A stretch of DNA of 39,435 nt, from NCBI GenBank assembly GCA_038116915.1, contig JAYOEU010000017.1:1-39435 (forward strand), read 5' to 3'. This DNA is from JADHLJ01 sp038116915. GTDB taxonomy: Bacteria; Pseudomonadota; Alphaproteobacteria; Thalassobaculales; Thalassobaculaceae. The notes beneath the pieces are model-generated. The model did no database searches, was not told where the DNA came from, and worked only from the letters and a program-made list of their open reading frames with translations. A program made the position numbers and the translations under genes. Positions 16,312-24,896 of this stretch are shown here, piece by piece. Each line of letters starts with the position of its first letter. Position 1 is the stretch's first letter.

Positions 16312-16707
16312 ATGAAGGACATTACCGGAACCTGGCGGCTGGTCGACGGGACCAGCACTTCGGATGACGGCACACCGATGCCGCCCCCCTATGGCGGCGA
16401 GAAGGCGATGGGGCGGGTCACCTTGAACGGCGACGGCCGCATGGTCGCGGTGCTGTGTGACGGCAGAACCGAGATTTCGGACGGCGAGAGCCGGGAGTAC
16501 ACCTCCTATTGCGGCAACTACACCTTCGATGGCGCAACGCTCATCACCCGCGTGGACGCCTGTTCCGACCCGGCGCGGATGGGCACCGATCAGGTCCGCA
16601 AGGTCAGTTTCGAAGGCGATCTCATGGTGCTGCGGCCACCGGTCCGGATGATCAACGGCGTGGCGCAGCAGCGGGTGCTCCGCTGGGAGAAGATCGCCGG
16701 GATCTGA
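16312..16707 (+). CDS. Lipocalin-like domain protein
   Basis: This 131-residue protein starts ITGTWRLVDG and has regularly spaced short beta-strand segments such as GRVTLNGDGRMVAVL, NYTFDGATLITRVD and RKVSFEGDLMVLRPP. That arrangement is typical of the lipocalin-like family often labelled Lipocalin_5. No signal peptide is visible, so it is probably cytoplasmic. A ligand cannot be read from sequence. It starts 38 bases after the palindromic repeat and ends 12 bases before the convergent methyltransferase gene. The ATG at 16312 has only a weak GAGCG ribosome site. Confidence 0.75.
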   Translation: MKDITGTWRLVDGTSTSDDGTPMPPPYGGEKAMGRVTLNGDGRMVAVLCDGRTEISDGESREYTSYCGNYTFDGATLITRVDACSDPARMGTDQVRKVSFEGDLMVLRPPVRMINGVAQQRVLRWEKIAGI

Positions 16708-16718
16708 GATTTCCGCCG

Positions 16719-17495
16719 CTATACAGAGTTGGAATTCGGGTCGTCCGCCTGTTCCGCAAGCTGGCCGCGAAGGGTCTCCACTTCCCGCGAGAGTGCGATG
16801 CGGTCCCTGTGGGCGTCCTGGGCAAGCTTCAAAAGCGTCATGAATTGTCTGGGATGTACGATCGACAGCCGGCGCCGGTCGACGGCGTCGGCCGCGTCCG
16901 CGAGGCGCGGACTGGCGGTGATCGCCTCGTCGAATGCAAACATCAGGATATTCTGCTGATACCACCAGCTTATAGCAGAATTGCGCCAGATCTCTGAGCG
17001 GATGGGGTCGAGTGTGCGGTAGCCGCGCCGCTCGAACCGTTCGGCCCAGATATGCTGCCACTCCTCGTTGATGTGCCCCTCGCCGAGCTGACCGGGAATG
17101 GCGGCGGAGAACAGCACGATCGGCGCCAGCGCGACCAGTTCGTCGACGATGCTCTCCGCCCGTTCGTTCGGAAGATGCTCGACGACTTCCAGGGTCATCG
17201 CAAGGTCGTGCTGCCGGTCTCTGGGAAGGGGCAGGTCCTCGCTCAGATCCGCGGCAATGAAATCCTCGACGGGGATTTCCAGCATCTCGCGATCGACATG
17301 GTTCCCGTCCAGACCGAGGACCCGCGTCGCGCCGTGCTCCCGCCAAACGGAGAGCCAGATCCCGTTGCCACAGCCGATATCGACCACAGAGGAAATCGGT
17401 CCGGCCAGGTCGATGACCATCGGTACGATGGTGCGCGCGGCATGGCGGGACGTCTCGCGGATCTCGTCATAGAACTGTCTATCGTAGACCGGCAT
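16719..17495 (-). CDS. SAM-dependent methyltransferase, class I
   Basis: The 258-residue protein has the class I SAM-binding motif VVDIGCGNGIWLSV (37-50), an acidic post-II residue in LGLDGNH, and a motif-IV-like LAMTLEVVEHLPNE block. This is the pattern of Methyltransf_11/23-type enzymes. The C-terminal third is a charged helix ending in an Asn/Ser tail, which could be a short coiled coil (EVETLRGQLAEQ). The substrate is unknown. The segment AAIPGQLGEGHINEEW resembles methyltransferases seen in polysaccharide or glycan clusters, but no glycosyltransferase is adjacent. The start ATG at 17495 lacks a clear Shine-Dalgarno. It is convergent with the lipocalin-like gene. Confidence 0.82.
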   Translation of the reverse strand: MPVYDRQFYDEIRETSRHAARTIVPMVIDLAGPISSVVDIGCGNGIWLSVWREHGATRVLGLDGNHVDREMLEIPVEDFIAADLSEDLPLPRDRQHDLAMTLEVVEHLPNERAESIVDELVALAPIVLFSAAIPGQLGEGHINEEWQHIWAERFERRGYRTLDPIRSEIWRNSAISWWYQQNILMFAFDEAITASPRLADAADAVDRRRLSIVHPRQFMTLLKLAQDAHRDRIALSREVETLRGQLAEQADDPNSNSV

Positions 17496-17605
17496 AGGAT
17501 TGGGTTAACGTTCCGGTCGACGAAATGCAAGGTTTGACGGGACATTGCTCGGGAACCGGTGGGGGTTGCCAACCGCTGGAATCCGGTCGTACCGCGGAGG
17601 AGGCG

Positions 17606-18775
17606 CTAGATCCGCAGCGATTTCACCGCCGCCGCAAGGCGCGCATAGTCGTCCATGTCGTTGTAGATCTGCGCCGAGATCCGCGCCCAATAACGCGCGC
17701 CGATCGCGTTTATCGGCACCTGGACCCTGTGCTCGTCAAGCAGCCGCGCCCGGATTTCCTGCGCGCGCTCCCGCGTCGCGGGGCCGCCGAGTGGCAGTTC
17801 GACCATCGCCATGGAACCGGTCTGATCCCGGGCGGCGCCGGTGCGGGTGCCCCAGACACCCGCCAGCATGAGCGCGGCATCGAACGCCAACGCGCGGTTG
17901 TGCTCCTTGATGTCCGGCCCGCCGAGACGTTCGATGAAGGCCAGGGCGTCCGGCAGGGCGAACTGGGCCGAGGCGTCCCTTGTGCCGACCCAATCGAACT
18001 CGGCCGTGTAGCCCTTGGCGTAGCCGTGCGAGATCACCGTCGGGTGGGTCTCGCCCAGCAGGGCGGGCGCGCTCCACAGGAACGCGCATCCCTTGGGCGC
18101 GCAGAGCCATTTGTGGCAGTTGCCGGTGTAGTGGTCGCAGTCGATCGCCGAGAGGTCCACCGGAACCATTCCAGGCGCATGCGCCCCGTCGATCAGGATC
18201 CGGGCGCCTGTCATTCTCGCTTCGGCGGCCATTCGCGCGACCGGCAGAACAAGCGCGGTCGGCGAGGTGACATGGTCGATGACGGCCAGCCTGGTCCTGT
18301 CGCTGAGGCCGCCGGCGAAGGCGGCGACGATTGCATCGTCGCTCGGATCGGGAAACGGCAGCGCCACGTCGATCACGCGGGCCCCCGTTCTCGAGCAGGC
18401 GTGGATCACGGTGTTGCGCACGGCGCCGTAGGTCTGGTCGGTGATCAGAACCTCGTCATTCTCCTTCAGCGCCAGGCTCTGGAGCACGGAATTCACCCCG
18501 GCGGTCGCGTTTTCGATCATGGCGATCTGCCCGGCGCCGGTATTCAGATAGTCCGCCATCGCGCCGGCCGCCTCGCGCAGCAGCGCCGGAAACCGGCGTT
18601 GTATGAAGCCGCTGGGCTCGGCTTCCAGCTCGTCCTGGTACGCGCGCTGGGCCAGGGTCACCTCGCGCGGCGTTGCGCCGTAGGAACCGTGATTGAGATG
18701 CGCCACGTCGTCACGGAGCGCGAAGAGCGGCCGGACCGCCTTGCCGAAGCGGTTGCGCAAAGTCGAGTCTTGCAT
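17606..18775 (-). CDS. Class V aminotransferase-fold PLP enzyme, isopenicillin N epimerase-like
   Basis: This is a 389-residue PLP-dependent enzyme of the class V family. The likely Schiff-base lysine is Lys222 in GNCHKWLCAPKGCAFLW, with Asp196 in ILIDGAHAPGMVP pairing with the pyridine nitrogen. HLNHGSYGATPREV at the N-terminus and ENATAGVNSVLQS are typical of the CefD-like (isopenicillin N epimerase) branch. That branch is widespread outside antibiotic producers, so the name does not imply beta-lactam synthesis; a cysteine desulfurase-like or ergothioneine-related lyase role is equally possible. It is separated from the downstream methyltransferase gene by 110 bases and is transcribed away from the DUF502 gene. 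Confidence 0.86.
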   Translation of the reverse strand: MQDSTLRNRFGKAVRPLFALRDDVAHLNHGSYGATPREVTLAQRAYQDELEAEPSGFIQRRFPALLREAAGAMADYLNTGAGQIAMIENATAGVNSVLQSLALKENDEVLITDQTYGAVRNTVIHACSRTGARVIDVALPFPDPSDDAIVAAFAGGLSDRTRLAVIDHVTSPTALVLPVARMAAEARMTGARILIDGAHAPGMVPVDLSAIDCDHYTGNCHKWLCAPKGCAFLWSAPALLGETHPTVISHGYAKGYTAEFDWVGTRDASAQFALPDALAFIERLGGPDIKEHNRALAFDAALMLAGVWGTRTGAARDQTGSMAMVELPLGGPATRERAQEIRARLLDEHRVQVPINAIGARYWARISAQIYNDMDDYARLAAAVKSLRI

Positions 18776-18910
18776 GATGTCGGTCCAACGTCACGGGAGC
18801 CGCCAGCATCGGCCTTCCGTCGCGGTTGTGCAATCCGGTGACCGCCCGAGGCGATGCCATCAGCGGGAAATTGAAGGGAGTTTTTCCGGCGGGTCATTGC
18901 CGATACGAGG

Positions 18911-19834
18911 GTGGAGGGCTATATCGGGGGGCACGCGCTGACGCGAGGCCGGGCGCGCGACCCGATTGGACCAATCATCTTGTCGACCCGTAGATCGAGA
19001 TTCAGAAAACACCCCAAGCGCACCTTCCTGGGAAGAATACGCGGATATTTTTTCGCGGGCATTCTGGTGACCGCCCCGCTGGGCATAACCCTCTGGCTGA
19101 CCTGGGGAATCATCACGTTCTTCGACAGTAAGGTGGTGCCGCTCATCCCCTCGCACTACAACCCCGAAAACTATATCCCGGTCCAGTTGCCGGGCCTCGG
19201 ACTGGTGCTGACATTCCTAGTCCTGGTTCTGATCGGCTGGGCGGCCGCCGGCCTGCTGGGGCGATGGCTGGTCCGGATGAGCGAGCGGCTGCTGGCCCGG
19301 ATGCCGATCGTGCGCAACATCTACAGCGCGGTCAAACAGATCATGGAGACGGTGCTTGCGCAGAAATCCAATGCGTTCCGGCATGTCGTCCTGCTTGAAT
19401 ATCCGCGGCGCGGCATCTGGACCATGGGGTTCGTGACCGGCACCACCGGCGGCGAGGTCCAGAACGTCGTCGACGCCGAACTGGTGAATGTGTTCATTCC
19501 GACGACGCCGAACCCGACATCGGGTTTTCTGTTGTTCGTTCCGAAGAAGGATCTCTATTACCTCAGCATGTCGTCCGAGGAAGGCTTCAAGATGCTGGTT
19601 TCGACCGGCATCGTCACGCCGCCGGATCTGCGCTCGGACGAGCGGAAGGCGACTCCGCTGATTCTGGCGGGCAACGAGGCTCTGGCGGCCCGCGCCGATC
19701 CGCCGGCCAAGGTTCTGTCCAATGGCGAGGTGGCCAACCTCTCGTCGGATGACGATGAGGATGAGAACGACTGGTCGGAGGACGGCGCGGAGACGGACGA
19801 CCATACGCAAGAGCGCCCGGTCAGCCGCTCTTGA
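18911..19834 (+). CDS. DUF502-family inner-membrane protein
   Basis: The protein has two membrane helices, near residues 45-70 (RGYFFAGILVTAPLGITLWLT follows a basic stretch) and 95-115, then a soluble domain with NPTSGFLLFVPKKDLYYLSM. This matches the DUF502 family, whose members are annotated as conserved membrane proteins of unknown role. The C-terminal 60 residues are acidic and low in complexity (DDDEDENDWSEDG). The longest frame starts at GTG 18911, but a TTG at 18980 would remove 23 atypical residues and place the start at the usual distance from the first helix. Its last 14 bases overlap the 3' end of recG on the other strand, so neither gene can have a terminator between them. Confidence 0.82.
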   Translation: MEGYIGGHALTRGRARDPIGPIILSTRRSRFRKHPKRTFLGRIRGYFFAGILVTAPLGITLWLTWGIITFFDSKVVPLIPSHYNPENYIPVQLPGLGLVLTFLVLVLIGWAAAGLLGRWLVRMSERLLARMPIVRNIYSAVKQIMETVLAQKSNAFRHVVLLEYPRRGIWTMGFVTGTTGGEVQNVVDAELVNVFIPTTPNPTSGFLLFVPKKDLYYLSMSSEEGFKMLVSTGIVTPPDLRSDERKATPLILAGNEALAARADPPAKVLSNGEVANLSSDDDEDENDWSEDGAETDDHTQERPVSRS

Positions 19835-21902
19835 GGTAGCGGACCGCCGCGTCGCGCTCGAACAGGTACAACAGCACGCGAAGCGCCAGGCCGCGCTCGG
19901 TGGTCAGCTCGGGGTCCCGGCCGAGGATCAGCCGCGCGTCGTCGCGGGCGGTTTCCAGAAGATCGCCATGAACCGCCAGATCGGCGACCCGGAAGGTCGG
20001 CAGGCCGCTCTGCCGGGTGCCCAGCACTTCGCCGGAGCCGCGCAGCCGCAGATCCTCCTCGGCGATCCTGAAGCCATCCTCGGTTTCCCGCAGCACCTTG
20101 AGCCGCGCCCGCGCGGTCTCTCCCAAGGGCGCCTGATACATCAGCAGACAGCTCGACGCTCCCGCGCCGCGGCCGACCCGGCCCCGAAGCTGATGCAGTT
20201 GCGCGAGGCCGAAGCGCTCGGCGTGTTCGATCACCATCACGGTCGCCTCGGGAACATCGACGCCGACCTCGATGACGGTCGTCGCGACCAGGATGTCCAC
20301 ATCTCCGGACTTGAACCGCTCCATCACCGCGTCTTTCTCGGCGGCTTTCATGCGGCCGTGGACCAGGCCGACCCGCTCGCCGAACAGCGCGGCTAGGTGA
20401 TGGTGGCGTTCCTCGGCGGCGGCGGCGTCGACCAGTTCCGATTCCTCGACAAGGGGACAGACCCAATAGGCTTTGGCGCCGCGCTCAAGGCTTCGTCCGA
20501 CGGCGCTGACCACCTCATCGAGCCGGTTGGACGGGATCGCCCGCGTGGTGATCGGCTGCCGGCCCGGCGGCTTTTCATCCAGGCGCGAGACGTCGAGATC
20601 ACCGTACGCGGTCATTGCCAGGGTGCGCGGGATCGGCGTCGCGGTCATGACCAGCATGTCGAGCCCGGCTCCCTTGTCGCTGAAGGCCATGCGCTGATGC
20701 ACGCCGAAGCGGTGCTGCTCGTCGACCACGGCGAAGGCGAGATCGTGGAACACCACATCCTCCTGGAACAGCGCGTGGGTCCCGACGAGAATATGAATGG
20801 CGCCCGACGCGAGGTCGGCCAACAGCGCCTGGCGGGCCTTGCCCTTGTCGCGCCCGGTCAGCACCGCGATGCGAAGCCCGAGGGCGGTCGCCAGCGGTTC
20901 GATGGACTGGAAATGCTGACGCGCGAGAATCTCCGTCGGGGCCATGAGGGCGGTCTGACAGCCCATTTCGATCGCGCCGAGCATCGAGAGGAACGCAACC
21001 ACGGTCTTGCCGCTGCCGACATCGCCCTGCAGCAGTCTCAGCATGCGCGTGGTCTCGGCCATGTCGCCAGCGATCTTGGCCAGCGCCAGCCGCTGCGCGC
21101 CGGTGAGCGTGTAGGGAAGCGCCTGCTCGGCCCGTGCCGTCAGCGCGCCGGTGCCCTTGATCGCCCGGCCCTTTCGGCGTTTCTGGTGCTGGCGAACCAT
21201 GGCCAGGGCAAGCTGGTTGGCCAGCAGTTCGTCATAGGCGAGCCGCCGCCGCGCCGGCGAAAGCGGCGACAGGGCCTCGTGGTTTTCCGGCATGTGCGCG
21301 ATGCGGAGGCTTTCATTCCAGGGTTGCCAGCGTTCGCGCGCCAGCAGTGCCTTGTCGCCCCATTCGGGCATCATCGGCAGCCGGGCCATGGCGCCGTCGA
21401 CCGCCTTGCGCAGAACCTTCGGCGTCAGACCCTGGGTAAGCGGATAAACCGGCTCCACTGCCATGATGGAGTCGATATTCTCCGGCGCGACGATGTGGTC
21501 CGGATGCGGCATCTGATAGCTGTTGTTGTAGTGCTCGACCTTGCCGCTGACGACGCGCTTGGCGCCGACGGGGAGCACCTGGGTCAGGTAGTCGGCCCGC
21601 GCGTTGAAGAAGACCAGATCGAGAACGCCGCTCTCGTCGGTGCAGGAAACCACGTAGGGCCGCCGCCGGTTCGGCGGCGCGCGATGCTCGACCACGGTCG
21701 CCGTGATCGTGCAGACCGCGCCATGCGGCGCATCGGCGATCCGGGGGGTGAATCGACGGTCGATCACTCCGGTGGGCAACAGCCACAGCAAATCGACCAC
21801 ATGCGGGCCCGCGAGGGTGTCGAGCAGCTTGCCGAGGCGCGGTCCCACGCCTTGCAGGCGCGTGGTTTCGGCAAACAGGGGAAAGAGTATCTCCGGGCGC
21901 AT
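19821..21902 (-). CDS. recG: ATP-dependent DNA helicase RecG
   Basis: RecG remodels stalled replication forks and Holliday junctions. The 693-residue protein is of normal length. An N-terminal wedge/OB-fold domain contains GVGPRLGKLLDTL (18-30). Walker A is GDVGSGKT (293-300), the DEQH box is at 394-397 and TATPIPRTLAM starts at 420. Further helicase motifs include ATTVIEVGVDVPEA and QLRGRVGRG. The C-terminal motif LRGSGEVLGTRQSG, needed for junction motion, is present. The ATG at 21902 is the natural start. The gene is convergent and overlapping with DUF502. Alphaproteobacterial recG is often near mfd, but mfd is not visible here. Confidence 0.97.
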   Translation of the reverse strand: MRPEILFPLFAETTRLQGVGPRLGKLLDTLAGPHVVDLLWLLPTGVIDRRFTPRIADAPHGAVCTITATVVEHRAPPNRRRPYVVSCTDESGVLDLVFFNARADYLTQVLPVGAKRVVSGKVEHYNNSYQMPHPDHIVAPENIDSIMAVEPVYPLTQGLTPKVLRKAVDGAMARLPMMPEWGDKALLARERWQPWNESLRIAHMPENHEALSPLSPARRRLAYDELLANQLALAMVRQHQKRRKGRAIKGTGALTARAEQALPYTLTGAQRLALAKIAGDMAETTRMLRLLQGDVGSGKTVVAFLSMLGAIEMGCQTALMAPTEILARQHFQSIEPLATALGLRIAVLTGRDKGKARQALLADLASGAIHILVGTHALFQEDVVFHDLAFAVVDEQHRFGVHQRMAFSDKGAGLDMLVMTATPIPRTLAMTAYGDLDVSRLDEKPPGRQPITTRAIPSNRLDEVVSAVGRSLERGAKAYWVCPLVEESELVDAAAAEERHHHLAALFGERVGLVHGRMKAAEKDAVMERFKSGDVDILVATTVIEVGVDVPEATVMVIEHAERFGLAQLHQLRGRVGRGAGASSCLLMYQAPLGETARARLKVLRETEDGFRIAEEDLRLRGSGEVLGTRQSGLPTFRVADLAVHGDLLETARDDARLILGRDPELTTERGLALRVLLYLFERDAAVRYLKSG

Positions 21903-22201
21903 CGCCGCTTCTTTTCCAATCGCCAGACGGGACCGTCGTCTCGGGCATCCCGGGGACCGGGCACCTTCCGATTGTGCAGGATATCAATATCGGTGCGTCC
22001 GGTGGAGTTTCGAATCCGCCTTTCGAATGCCCCGCCAGACGGGCCCAATCGGGGAACTGGGGAGCGCGGCGCGGTTTTCGCCGCCAAGCACCTCACCAAT
22101 CGCATTTATGAAGCGCGGCCGGCCGGAATGATGGCACAGTACGCATCCGCCCCGCCGGTTCCTCATGGGCGGATCTTATTGGCCACTGGAACGAGTATGC
22201 C
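21903..22201. other. Intergenic gap between divergent recG and GMC oxidoreductase genes
   Basis: This 299-base gap separates recG (minus) from the oxidoreductase gene (plus). I see no convincing gene, RNA, repeat or hairpin. Short open frames in it have no ribosome site and no recognisable motif. It presumably holds the two promoters, which I could not place with confidence. Confidence 0.4.
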
Positions 22202-23809
22202 ATGCAAGCGGACTATGTGATCGTCGGTGCCGGTTCGGCCGGCTGCGTCCTCGCCAACCGGTTGACGGAAGACCCGGATACCAGGGTGATCCTTCTGGAA
22301 GCCGGCGGACGGGACTGGAATCCGTACATCCATATACCGGCCGGGTATATCAAGCTGCTGGATCATCCGACCCTGACCTGGGGTTTCAAGGCGGACAAGG
22401 ATTCCGGCCTGAACGGCCGCGAGATCCCGTATCCGCGCGGCAAGGTGCTGGGCGGCTCCAGCTCGATCAACGGACTGATCTATATCCGCTCGCAGCCCGA
22501 GGATTACGACCACTGGTCGCAGCTCGGCAATCGCGGCTGGGGCTCGAGGGATGTGTTCCCGTATTTCCGCAAGGCCGAGAACTGGGAGGGCCCGCAGGAT
22601 GAGGTTCACGCCAAGGGCGGCCCGCTGCACACGTCCTTGACCCGCGACCGCCCGGCGCTCTGCGAGGCGGCGATCGAGGCCGGCGGAGAGTTGGGCTGGG
22701 AGTACCGCGAGGATCTGAACGATCTTCCGCTGGGGCTGGGGGATCATATCGGCTGGGTGCAGCAGACGCGCGGCGGCCGGTTCCGGGCCAGCGCCGCCCG
22801 GACCTATCTGCGCCCGGCCATGCGGCGGCCCAATCTCCAGGTCGTCACCAACGCTCTGGTGCACCGGGTGATCCTGGACGGCAAGCGGGCGGTCGGGGTG
22901 GAGTTTTCACGCGGCGGCATCACCGAGCGCGCGGACGCGGCGGCGGAAGTGGTGGTTTCCGCCGGCGCCATCGGCTCACCGCATATTCTGCAACTGTCCG
23001 GCATCGGCGATCCGGCCCATCTCGGGCGGATCGGTGTCGATGTCAGTCACGCGTTGCCCGGCGTCGGCCGGAACTTTCAGGACCATTTCATCGTCCGGGT
23101 GCAGGCCGAGGTGAAGGACATCGCGACCTTGAACGAACGCTCGCGCGGCATCCGGCTCGCCGGCGAAGTGCTGAAATACGCCGCCCAGGGGCGCGGGATG
23201 TTGACCTACGCCGCTTCCCTGGTGGCGGCATCGGTGACCGCGCTCCCGGAATCCGCGACACCGGATGTGCAGGCGCTGTTCTCGTCGGGAAGCTTCGCGC
23301 CCGGCCCGAAGCGGAAACTCGACACCAAGCCGGGCATGACCGCCGGGATCTGGCAGATGCGCCCGGAAAGCCGGGGCTATGTGGAAGCGCGCTCCGGCGA
23401 CCCGCGCGAGCAGCCGGCGATCAACCCGAACTATCTCGCCGAGGACCGGGACCGCCGCACGGTGATCGCCGGCATCCGGCTGGCGCGGGACTGGTTCAAT
23501 TCGCCGGCTCTCAAACGGTATGTCGTGGCCGAGGAGGCGCCCGGAGCGGATGTGCGCAGCGACGATGAGATGCTGGACTATGCGCGGCGGTTCGGCACCA
23601 CGGTGTTCCACGCCACCTGTTCCTGCCGCATGGGCCCCGACCGGATGTCGGTGGTGGATGACCGGCTCCGGGTGCACGGCCTGGAGCGCCTCAGGGTGAT
23701 CGACGCCTCGGTGATGCCCGCCGTCACCTCGACGAACACCAACGCGCCGACCATCATGATCGCCGAGAAAGGCGCCGACATGCTGAAAGAGGATGCCCGG
23801 TCCGCCTAG
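22202..23809 (+). CDS. GMC-family FAD oxidoreductase (choline/alcohol dehydrogenase-like)
   Basis: A 535-residue flavoprotein with the N-terminal dinucleotide motif VIVGAGSAGC (6-15). The first GMC signature is RGKVLGGSSSINGLIYIRSQ (about 79-98) and the second is GAIGSPHILQLSGIGD. The C-terminal catalytic His is probably His470 in VFHATCSCRMG, paired with an Asn in TSTNTNAPT. The enzyme resembles BetA-type choline dehydrogenases and polyethylene-glycol or alcohol dehydrogenases. No betB/betI gene is adjacent, so choline is not supported by context. It shares a CTAG stop with convergent speB (23806-23809). The ATG at 22202 has no strong Shine-Dalgarno. The natural substrate is an alcohol but unidentified. 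Confidence 0.93.
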   Translation: MQADYVIVGAGSAGCVLANRLTEDPDTRVILLEAGGRDWNPYIHIPAGYIKLLDHPTLTWGFKADKDSGLNGREIPYPRGKVLGGSSSINGLIYIRSQPEDYDHWSQLGNRGWGSRDVFPYFRKAENWEGPQDEVHAKGGPLHTSLTRDRPALCEAAIEAGGELGWEYREDLNDLPLGLGDHIGWVQQTRGGRFRASAARTYLRPAMRRPNLQVVTNALVHRVILDGKRAVGVEFSRGGITERADAAAEVVVSAGAIGSPHILQLSGIGDPAHLGRIGVDVSHALPGVGRNFQDHFIVRVQAEVKDIATLNERSRGIRLAGEVLKYAAQGRGMLTYAASLVAASVTALPESATPDVQALFSSGSFAPGPKRKLDTKPGMTAGIWQMRPESRGYVEARSGDPREQPAINPNYLAEDRDRRTVIAGIRLARDWFNSPALKRYVVAEEAPGADVRSDDEMLDYARRFGTTVFHATCSCRMGPDRMSVVDDRLRVHGLERLRVIDASVMPAVTSTNTNAPTIMIAEKGADMLKEDARSA

Positions 23810-24783
23810 ACGAGCCGTCCGACCGGTTTTCCGGCCGCGCCCTTGCGGACCGCCAGAAGGCAGAGGATGTCATGGGCGATGGTGGCGGCGGCGATCGCGG
23901 TGATCTCCGAGAGATCATAGGGCGGCGATACCTCCACGACGTCGGCGCCGACCAGGTCGAGGGCGCCGAGACCCCGGATGATCGTCAAGGCCTCGGCAGA
24001 GGTCAGCCCGCCGGCGACGGGCGTGCCGGTTCCCGGCGCGAAGGCCGGATCGAGACAGTCGATGTCGAAGGTCAGATAGACCTTTGCGCCGCCGATCCGT
24101 TTCCGGATCGCCTCGATCGCGGCGTCCACGCCCCGCGCGTGCACCCAAGGCGCCGTCAGGATCTCGAAGCCGTGATCGGAGTCGTTATGGGTGCGGATGC
24201 CGACCTGACAGGACCGGGCGACATCGATCAGCCCCTCATTCTTGGCGCGCAGGAACATCGAGCCGTGGTCGAGACGGTCGCCGTCATCCTCCCAGGTGTC
24301 GCAATGCGCATCGAAATGCAGCAGGGCGACCGGCCCGTGCTTTGCCGCGATCGCGCGCAGGATCGGATAGGTGACGAAATGGTCGCCCCCGAGGGTCAGC
24401 GGGAAGACCCCGGCGGCGAGGATCGAGGCGATATGCGTGCTGATCGCCTCGACGATGGATGCAGGGTGGTGAGGGTCGAGGAAACAGTCGCCACAGTCGA
24501 TGACGGCGAGCGTGTCGAAGGGGTCGAATCCGAACGGAAAGGCCTTCAGTTCCGCGAGCTGGACCGAGGCGGCGCGGATCGAGCGTGGTCCGAGGCGCGC
24601 GCCCGGACGGTAGGTCACCGCGCCGTCGTAGGGCACGCCGCTGACCGCCACGTCGGCGCCGGCCAGCTCGCGGGTGTAGCGGCGGCGCAGGAAACTCAAG
24701 GCGCCGCCATAGGTCATCTCCGGCTCGCGTCCGAGAAGACCGGTCTTCCGAATGGCTTGATCGCCCTGCTCGTCGCGTGACAT
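23806..24783 (-). CDS. speB: Agmatinase (ureohydrolase family)
   Basis: SpeB hydrolyses agmatine to putrescine and urea. The binuclear manganese ligands are all visible: His135 in GGDHFVTYP, Asp158/His160/Asp162 in HFDAHCDTW, and Asp240/Asp242 in TFDIDCLDPAFAPGTGTP. The 325-residue length is normal. It is divergent from the arginine decarboxylase gene speA across a 113-base gap, giving a compact two-step arginine-to-putrescine pathway. Met23 (24717) is an alternative start. A guanidinobutyrase-type substrate cannot be excluded, but the pairing with speA favours agmatine. Because speA is frameshifted, agmatine would have to come from elsewhere if speA is inactive. Confidence 0.92.
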   Translation of the reverse strand: MSRDEQGDQAIRKTGLLGREPEMTYGGALSFLRRRYTRELAGADVAVSGVPYDGAVTYRPGARLGPRSIRAASVQLAELKAFPFGFDPFDTLAVIDCGDCFLDPHHPASIVEAISTHIASILAAGVFPLTLGGDHFVTYPILRAIAAKHGPVALLHFDAHCDTWEDDGDRLDHGSMFLRAKNEGLIDVARSCQVGIRTHNDSDHGFEILTAPWVHARGVDAAIEAIRKRIGGAKVYLTFDIDCLDPAFAPGTGTPVAGGLTSAEALTIIRGLGALDLVGADVVEVSPPYDLSEITAIAAATIAHDILCLLAVRKGAAGKPVGRLV

Positions 24784-24896
24784 GACCTGACCCTAGCCGG
24801 TAAGAGGCGGGCTTTTATCGCATGCCGGTGGTATTCCGACAACGAGGCTGGGTATAAGCGCGGATTGCCGTTGACGAGGAAGAACCGGGAACCGTC

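Noticed and set aside
17606..18775. A beta-lactam biosynthesis role for the CefD-like enzyme
   Set aside because: No other beta-lactam gene is near, and CefD-like proteins are common in non-producers.
20397..22220. 607-residue plus-strand frame across recG
   Set aside because: It is the complement of recG, rich in Arg/Gly/His, with no motifs, while recG has all helicase motifs.
22202..24783. The GMC enzyme as choline dehydrogenase in a bet operon
   Set aside because: No betB, betI or transporter is adjacent, and the next genes are polyamine genes on the other strand.
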